From contig CALJBF010000341.1 of NCBI GenBank assembly GCA_938027385.1, positions 1 through 6,735 on the forward strand: a stretch of 6,735 bases of DNA, read 5' to 3'. The notes beneath the pieces are model-generated. The model was not told where the DNA came from and searched no databases. It saw only the letters and a list, made by a program, of their open reading frames with translations. Below are positions 1 to 3,990 of this stretch, in pieces (the first letter of the stretch is position 1; the number at the start of each line of letters is the position of its first letter). Origin of the DNA: an uncultured Porphyromonadaceae bacterium (GTDB taxonomy: Bacteria; Bacteroidota; Bacteroidia; Bacteroidales; Muribaculaceae). Position numbers and translations under genes: made by a program.

Positions 1-1309
1 GCGATACGCGCAGAGGGGTCAGCTTGTTGGTGAGCCAGTAAAGAAGATAACTCATCCCGAAGGTGTAAACGAACACGATGACCAACACAAGTATATGGTT
101 CCAGAAAAATTCAGAACGCGAGATCATTTCGGGGTCTCCGGCGGCGAAAAAGTCGTAGGCGAAGATACCCGTCATCACGGTGCCGATTATGCCGCCAAGT
201 CCGTGGGTGGGGAACACATCGAGGGCATCGTCAAGCATGTGGCTGTAACCTTTCCACGACACCGCCAGGTTGCAACAAATCGTGATTACGAACGATATGA
301 AGATACTCTGCCCCACGGTGACCCACCCGGCGCAGGGTGTGATTGCCACCAGACCGACCACGGCGCCGATGGCGGCTCCCATGGCCGAGGGCTTACGTCC
401 GCGCAGGGCATCGAATGCCACCCAGGTCACCATGGCTGTAGCGGCGGCGGTGTTTGTATTCAGGAAAGCCAGTATGGCCGTGCCGTCGGCCGCAAGCGAG
501 CTGCCGCCGTTGAAACCGAACCATCCCAGCCAAAGCAATGCGGCGCCCAACAGCACGAAAGGCACGTTGGCGGGTTTGGCGGCCTCCTGCGACGGCGTGC
601 GTCGCCCGAGGAAAATGGCGCCCGCCAGTGCGGCGATACCCGACGCTGCATGTACCACAATGCCGCCGGCGAAATCATGCACATGCATAAGGGCGAACAG
701 CCCCTCGGGGTGCCAGGTGCAGTGCGCCAGCGGGCAGTAGACCAGCACGACCCACAGCGCCATGAACAGCAGATAGCCCGAGAAGTGCACGCGTTCGGCG
801 AACGACCCCGTGATCAGCGAGGGGGTGATGATGGCGAACTTCATCTGGAACAGGGCGAACAGCGCCAGCGGGATGGTGGTGGTGGCGAGCCCGATCTGCG
901 ACATGTCGACGGGATTGTCACCCACATTCGAACAGCCGACGTGCGAGAACAGCAGGAAGTCGGCCGGATTGCCGATCACATGCCACACGTCGTTGCCGAA
1001 TGCCAGGCCGAAACCGAATACCACCCATATCACGCTAACGAATCCCATCACGATAAAGCTCTGGAGCATCGTCGAGATGACGTTCTTGGCGCGCACCATG
1101 CCGCCATAGAAAAAAGAGAGGCCCGGAGTCATCATCAGCACGAAAATCGTAGCGGTGATTATCCAGGCCACATTTGCGAAGAGGTGGTTGTTGGTGAGGT
1201 TGAAAAGCCCCTCTGACGGGGTGACGCAGAGACTCCATACGCTCAGCCCCGCAAGCAGCAGAAACAGGGCGAGCCAGCCGCATGACAGCTTTCTTTTTAC
1301 TATAGACAT
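1..1309 (-). CDS. amt: Ammonium transporter, Amt/AmtB family (C-terminus beyond window)
   Basis: Inner-membrane channel protein that takes up ammonium/ammonia and normally works as a trimer. The ATG at 1309 opens a frame that stays open to the left edge, giving 436 residues with no stop; the cytoplasmic C-terminal tail is missing. The protein is strongly hydrophobic with about 11-12 membrane stretches and a hydrophobic, signal-like N-terminus (residues 11-28). By analogy with E. coli AmtB, the conserved Asp is D212 in HDFAGG, the twin pore histidines are H220 (VVH) and H369 (DVFPTHG), and the pore phenylalanines are F158 (QMKFAIIT) and F266 (WFGFNGGS). FYGGMVRAKN (67-76) and ITGSFAER (166-173) are further family signatures. 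It is transcribed divergently from the exported repeat protein. A PII gene (glnK/glnB) or nitrogen-assimilation gene often follows amt, but that side is not visible. The family call is firm; regulation is inferred only from the promoter region. Confidence 0.96.
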   Translation of the reverse strand, partial: MSIVKRKLSCGWLALFLLLAGLSVWSLCVTPSEGLFNLTNNHLFANVAWIITATIFVLMMTPGLSFFYGGMVRAKNVISTMLQSFIVMGFVSVIWVVFGFGLAFGNDVWHVIGNPADFLLFSHVGCSNVGDNPVDMSQIGLATTTIPLALFALFQMKFAIITPSLITGSFAERVHFSGYLLFMALWVVLVYCPLAHCTWHPEGLFALMHVHDFAGGIVVHAASGIAALAGAIFLGRRTPSQEAAKPANVPFVLLGAALLWLGWFGFNGGSSLAADGTAILAFLNTNTAAATAMVTWVAFDALRGRKPSAMGAAIGAVVGLVAITPCAGWVTVGQSIFISFVITICCNLAVSWKGYSHMLDDALDVFPTHGLGGIIGTVMTGIFAYDFFAAGDPEMISRSEFFWNHILVLVIVFVYTFGMSYLLYWLTNKLTPLRVS

Positions 1310-1356
1310 AGTACCTTGGAAATTGTATGAATAACGGATGAAATTAATGACATATC

Positions 1357-1419
1357 GCTCGTTTTTGAAAAAAAACGTGGCAAAGTAACGCAAAACATCC
1401 GAGACAGCCAAAAACGAGC
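1357..1419. repeat. 11-bp perfect inverted repeat flanking the amt promoter
   Basis: GCTCGTTTTTG (1357-1367) and CAAAAACGAGC (1409-1419) are exact reverse complements with 41 bases between them. The right arm covers the predicted -33 element of amt; the left arm lies just downstream of the predicted transcription start. Arm centres are 52 bp apart, close to five helical turns, so a protein bound at both arms would sit on the same face of the DNA. The left arm also forms a small palindrome, CGTTTTT (1360-1366) with AAAAACG (1371-1377). An operator pair is an inference; chance AT-rich similarity is the alternative. Confidence 0.5.
1381..1412 (-). promoter_or_regulatory. Candidate Bacteroidetes-type promoter for amt
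   Basis: Read on the minus strand, a -33 element TTTG (1409-1412) lies exactly 20 bases before TTACTTTG (1381-1388). The latter differs from the Bacteroidetes -7 consensus TAnnTTTG at one base. Transcription would start near 1375, giving a leader of about 65 nt before the amt ATG at 1309. Only a weak AAGG-like ribosome-binding sequence precedes the ATG, which is normal for this phylum. The call rests on motif and spacing alone. Confidence 0.55.
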
Positions 1420-1489
1420 CGCAATTTTAACACATTTCTTTTGCATTTTGCCACAACGTAAGCCCAATCGGTCGATTTCTGCACATCAA

Positions 1490-1521
1490 ATTGGCCGTCA
1501 GACGGAATTTTGATATATTTG
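1490..1521 (+). promoter_or_regulatory. Candidate promoter for the exported Sel1-repeat gene
   Basis: TATATTTG at 1514-1521 matches the Bacteroidetes -7 consensus TAnnTTTG exactly. ATTG at 1490-1493 matches three of four bases of the -33 element TTTG, with a 20-base spacer. Transcription would start near 1528, leaving a leader of roughly 17 nt before the ATG at 1545. The element settles the start choice: an in-frame TTG at 1491 lies in the -33 box and cannot be the translation start if this promoter is used. Confidence 0.65.
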
Positions 1522-1544
1522 CACGTGATTTATCACTGAAACTA

Positions 1545-2702
1545 ATGAGAACAAAACGATATATGCTGCCGCTGGCCCTGCTGGCGGCGGTGCTGATTCC
1601 GGCTGTTGTGGCCGGACGCCCCGCGCCGGAGCCTCCCGCACTGTCGGCGCCCATGATCGAATGGGCCCGGTATTACTATGACTCTGGCAAGTACGACAAG
1701 GCCAAGAAACTGCTCACCAAACACACTCCCGCCACCGGCGACGAGGCGTATCTGCTTGCCGAGGTCTATGACCGGCAGGAGAAACGTGACTCGGCGACTG
1801 CGATGTTCGCGCGCGCATTCGAGCTTGGCAATGCCGCGGGGGCCTATCATGTGGCACTCGCCGAACAGTACCGTCATCCCGACCCCGACGCGCAGAAAGC
1901 CATCGACTGGTACCGGCGCGGAGCCGAGGCGGGCAATACCGCCTGCCAGCACGCGCTGGGTTTCATCTACGCCGAAGGTGAGACCATCGGCGACACGCAT
2001 ATAGAGTACAACGACTCACTGTCGCTGAAATACTACTTTATGGCCGCCGAGGGTGGCGATGCCGAGGCACAGACCATTGTGGGCGACTGTTTCCTTTACG
2101 GCACAGGCACGGCCGTTGACACCGGCGAGGCTTTCAGGTGGTATGACCGCGCGGCCGCACAGCAACACCCGCGGGCGCTTTACATGACGGGCGAGTTCTA
2201 TTATGCGGGCACACCTCAGATACCGGCCGACCAGGCCAAGGCAAAAGAGCGTTACGAGCGCGCGCTGGCATCGCCCGACATCAAGGGGAGCGTGACCGAA
2301 TCGGCCGCCAACGAACGTCTGGGCGCCATCTACATGACCGACCCGTACACCGACTACCGCAAGGCCCTCCGATACCTTAACGCGGCCATCGATGCCCCCA
2401 TGCAGGCACCCGAAAACATGTCACGCGCAAAAGCCAACCTGGCAGTGATATATTCGACAGGGGCCACCGGCATCAGGCGAGACCCGCGGAAAGCATTCGA
2501 ACTGCTGGTATCGGCCTGCGAGGAACTGTTTAAAGATGAGACGGCCCTCTACAACCTGGGCAAATGCTATGAAATCGGGTTCGGCACAGAGACCGACCCG
2601 GCACTGGCACTGAAATACTATCGCATGGCGGCCGAGCGCGGCTACCCCAACGCCGTCGACGCCATGAAACGCCTGGAAACACCCCCTGCCGACACCCCAT
2701 AA
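1545..2702 (+). CDS. Exported TPR/Sel1-like repeat protein, function unknown
   Basis: A 385-residue protein of the SEL1/TPR solenoid type, which usually acts as a protein-binding scaffold. Residues 1-23 form a signal peptide: basic MRTKR, a hydrophobic core, then a signal peptidase I-like AVVA-G. There is no lipobox cysteine, so a periplasmic location is likely. The rest is helical repeats, including a TPR-like pair at about 35-95 and Sel1-type units at about 97-130, 133-172 (ALGFIYAEG, YYFMAAEGGD), 173-208 (GDCFLYGTGTAVD, RWYDRAAAQQHP), 209-245, 254-284 and 334-368 (LGKCYEIGFGTETD, YYRMAAERGYP). No catalytic domain is visible, and the C-terminus is short and proline-containing. The ATG at 1545 is chosen because an upstream in-frame TTG (1491) overlaps the promoter and would place charged residues ahead of the signal peptide. 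It is divergent from amt and convergent with pdxA, so context gives no partner. Fold call is firm; role unknown. Confidence 0.88.
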   Translation: MRTKRYMLPLALLAAVLIPAVVAGRPAPEPPALSAPMIEWARYYYDSGKYDKAKKLLTKHTPATGDEAYLLAEVYDRQEKRDSATAMFARAFELGNAAGAYHVALAEQYRHPDPDAQKAIDWYRRGAEAGNTACQHALGFIYAEGETIGDTHIEYNDSLSLKYYFMAAEGGDAEAQTIVGDCFLYGTGTAVDTGEAFRWYDRAAAQQHPRALYMTGEFYYAGTPQIPADQAKAKERYERALASPDIKGSVTESAANERLGAIYMTDPYTDYRKALRYLNAAIDAPMQAPENMSRAKANLAVIYSTGATGIRRDPRKAFELLVSACEELFKDETALYNLGKCYEIGFGTETDPALALKYYRMAAERGYPNAVDAMKRLETPPADTP

Positions 2703-2706
2703 TAAT

Positions 2707-2724
2707 CTCAATAACCTCAATAAC
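2707..2724. repeat. Two tandem copies of a 9-bp unit
   Basis: CTCAATAAC occurs twice head to tail (2707-2715 and 2716-2724), four bases after the stop codon of the Sel1-repeat gene. The preceding nine bases (2698-2706, CATAATAAT) are a degraded match that includes the stop codon. It lies directly before the hairpin array starting at 2726, which also has a 9-base period. Confidence 0.6.
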
Positions 2725-2725
2725 A

Positions 2726-2772
2726 GCGTCAGACCCGTCGGACAAGTCGGACTTGTCTGACGGGTCTGATGC
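2726..2772. terminator. Long hairpin between convergent genes, probable bidirectional terminator
   Basis: Arms 2726-2748 and 2750-2772 pair over 23 positions with only two G-T wobbles (G2728/T2770 and G2740/T2758) and almost no loop; in practice the innermost pair would open to a three-base loop. It lies between the stop of the plus-strand Sel1-repeat gene (2702) and the stop of the minus-strand pdxA gene (2833), where a shared terminator is expected. Neither side has a good T-tract, so it is not a textbook Rho-independent terminator; a blocking stem or RNA-end stabiliser is also possible. A weaker hairpin, GCCGG (2817-2821) with CCGGC (2828-2832), followed by TTATTT on the plus strand, is a second candidate for the plus-strand transcript. 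Confidence 0.55.
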
Positions 2773-2791
2773 AATATTACGGGTCTGACGC
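2728..2791. repeat. Degenerate 9-bp GTCnGACnn periodic array
   Basis: Five consecutive nine-base units begin with GTC: GTCAGACCC (2728), GTCGGACAA (2737), GTCGGACTT (2746), GTCTGACGG (2755) and GTCTGATGC (2764). A further GTCTGACGC lies at 2783-2791, one base out of phase after an AT-rich insert. Outer units complement each other, which creates the hairpin. The left arm GCGTCAGACCCGT (2726-2738) is also a perfect 13-bp complement of ACGGGTCTGACGC (2779-2791), so two mutually exclusive folds exist. It looks like a noncoding intergenic element; no gene is seen between 2703 and 2832. Confidence 0.6.
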
Positions 2792-2832
2792 CGTGTGGGC
2801 GGCTCAGCTACCGCATGCCGGTTTCTGCCGGC

Positions 2833-3891
2833 TTATTTCCCTTTGTGCGATGAGGGGAGCGGGTTGGCGGTGCGCTCGGCGGCGCGGTTGCGGTTGCGGG
2901 CCACATCGATGGCACAATAGATGGCCTGGCGCATTGAATCGGGCGAGGCCTCGCCGCGGCCTGCGATGTCATAGCCGGTCCCGTGGTCGGGCGACGTGCG
3001 CACAAACGGCAGACCGGCGGTAAAGTTCACGCCCGTCTCCATGGCAAGCGTCTTGAACGGCGCAAGCCCCTGGTCGTGATACATGGCCAGAACGCCGTCG
3101 AATTTCCTGAACGCCCCCGAACCGAAGAAACCGTCGGCGGCATAAGGGCCGAACACAAGCATTTTCTGCTGACGGGCCTTCTCTATGGCCGGTATGATGG
3201 CGGTCTGCTCTTCGGTACCGAGTAGCCCCTCCTCGCCGGCATGGGGATTGAGGGCAAGCACGGCTATGCGCGGGCGCACGATGCCGAAATCCTCTATGAG
3301 CGAACGGTTGAAAAGCCTGATCTTCTCGCTCACAGCCTCTTCGGTAATCTGCTGAGCCACCTTCGCGATGGGCAGATGGGTGGTCACCAGTGCTATGCGC
3401 ATCACATCGTTGCAGAGAATCATCAGCGCCTTGTCGCGGTCGGCCGAGCCTATCGACGACTCAAGGTACTCGGTGTGTCCGGGGAAAGTGAACAGCTCGC
3501 TCTGTATGGTCTTCTTGTTTATGGGGGCAGTGACCACGACATCTACATTTCCCTGGCGAAGATCGGCCACAGCCGCCTCAAGCGAGGCAAAGGCAGCCTT
3601 GCCGGCCTCGGGCGACGCCACGCCGGGTTCGATGCGGGCGTCCTCGCCGATTACATTCACGATATTCAGCTGACCGTCACGTGCATCTGCAGCACCTGCG
3701 ACCTGCTGAGGCTGGAGCCCCTGCAGGCCGCAGGCTTTGCGGTAATGCTGGGCGATCTTCGCCGAGCCGTATATCACGGGGGTGCACAGGTCGAGCAGAC
3801 GCCCGTCGTCAAATATCTTGAGTATGACCTCGTAACCGATGCCGTTATAGTCGCCGTGGGTTATGGCCACGCGGATTTTGTTTTCGTTCAT
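2833..3891 (-). CDS. pdxA: 4-hydroxythreonine-4-phosphate dehydrogenase
   Basis: Cytoplasmic enzyme of the DXP-dependent vitamin B6 pathway. It oxidises 4-phosphohydroxy-L-threonine with NAD(P)+; the product decarboxylates to the amino-ketone phosphate that PdxJ condenses with deoxyxylulose phosphate into pyridoxine phosphate. The 352-residue product covers the full family length (E. coli PdxA is about 330). Visible signatures are GDYNGIGYEV (13-22), VVVTAPINKKTI (118-129), FPGHTEYL (136-143), TTHLP (170-174), LNPHAGEEG (214-222), MYHDQGLAPFK (270-280) and RTSPDHGT (298-305). H172, H217 and H272 correspond to the three metal-binding histidines and H139 to the substrate-contacting histidine. 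The ATG at 3891 is chosen over an in-frame TTG at 3918, which lies at the predicted -7 promoter element. It is convergent with the Sel1-repeat gene and 92 bp downstream of the amylase on the same strand. The tail from about residue 330 is a basic, poorly conserved extension. Confidence 0.95.
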   Translation of the reverse strand: MNENKIRVAITHGDYNGIGYEVILKIFDDGRLLDLCTPVIYGSAKIAQHYRKACGLQGLQPQQVAGAADARDGQLNIVNVIGEDARIEPGVASPEAGKAAFASLEAAVADLRQGNVDVVVTAPINKKTIQSELFTFPGHTEYLESSIGSADRDKALMILCNDVMRIALVTTHLPIAKVAQQITEEAVSEKIRLFNRSLIEDFGIVRPRIAVLALNPHAGEEGLLGTEEQTAIIPAIEKARQQKMLVFGPYAADGFFGSGAFRKFDGVLAMYHDQGLAPFKTLAMETGVNFTAGLPFVRTSPDHGTGYDIAGRGEASPDSMRQAIYCAIDVARNRNRAAERTANPLPSSHKGK

Positions 3892-3900
3892 GGATGAAAA

Positions 3901-3922
3901 ATTTTTGTAAAAGTACAAAAAT
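3901..3922. repeat. AT-rich perfect 9-bp inverted repeat at the pdxA promoter
   Basis: ATTTTTGTA (3901-3909) and TACAAAAAT (3914-3922) are exact reverse complements around a four-base centre. The palindrome covers the predicted -7 element and start point of pdxA. It could be an operator. Read on the minus strand it is followed by further T residues, so it could also act as a weak terminator for transcription arriving from the amylase gene. The sequence alone does not decide between these. Confidence 0.45.
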
Positions 3923-3938
3923 CATTTCAGCCGTCAAA
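3908..3938 (-). promoter_or_regulatory. Candidate promoter for pdxA
   Basis: On the minus strand, TTTG (3935-3938) is followed after 19 bases by TACTTTTA (3908-3915), a one-mismatch version of the Bacteroidetes -7 box TAnnTTTG. Transcription would start near 3901, only about 10 nt before the ATG at 3891, so the message would be almost leaderless. If real, pdxA can be transcribed independently of the upstream amylase. Confidence 0.45.
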
Positions 3939-3946
3939 ATCAGCGG

Positions 3947-3990
3947 AGGGCGCCGTCAGCGCTTTCAGCATGCAAGGGCGCCGTCAGCGC
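3947..3990. repeat. 16-bp direct repeat across the amylase stop codon
   Basis: AGGGCGCCGTCAGCGC occurs identically at 3947-3962 and 3975-3990, with starts 28 bp apart. The second copy contains the amylase stop codon (TGA on the minus strand, 3984-3986) and its last codons; the first is in the intergenic gap. Each copy contains a small GCGC-n5-GCGC palindrome that could form a short stem. A local duplication of the gene end is the simplest reading; a weak termination structure is possible. Confidence 0.6.

Noticed and set aside
95..1216. Long plus-strand open frame of 373 codons
   Set aside because: It is antisense to the clear Amt coding sequence; its product is rich in His, Gly, Arg and Glu with no recognisable domain, as expected for the opposite strand of a GC-rich membrane-protein gene.
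1491..1544. TTG start extending the Sel1-repeat protein by 18 residues
   Set aside because: The TTG is inside the candidate -33 box, the extension lies upstream of or around the predicted transcription start, and it would bury the signal peptide behind charged residues.
3241..3897. Plus-strand open frame of 218 codons
   Set aside because: It lies entirely opposite the well-supported pdxA gene and shows no domain or start signals of its own.
3892..3918. TTG start extending PdxA by nine residues
   Set aside because: It overlaps the predicted pdxA -7 element; the ATG at 3891 gives the usual short N-terminus before the conserved GDYNGIGYEV motif.
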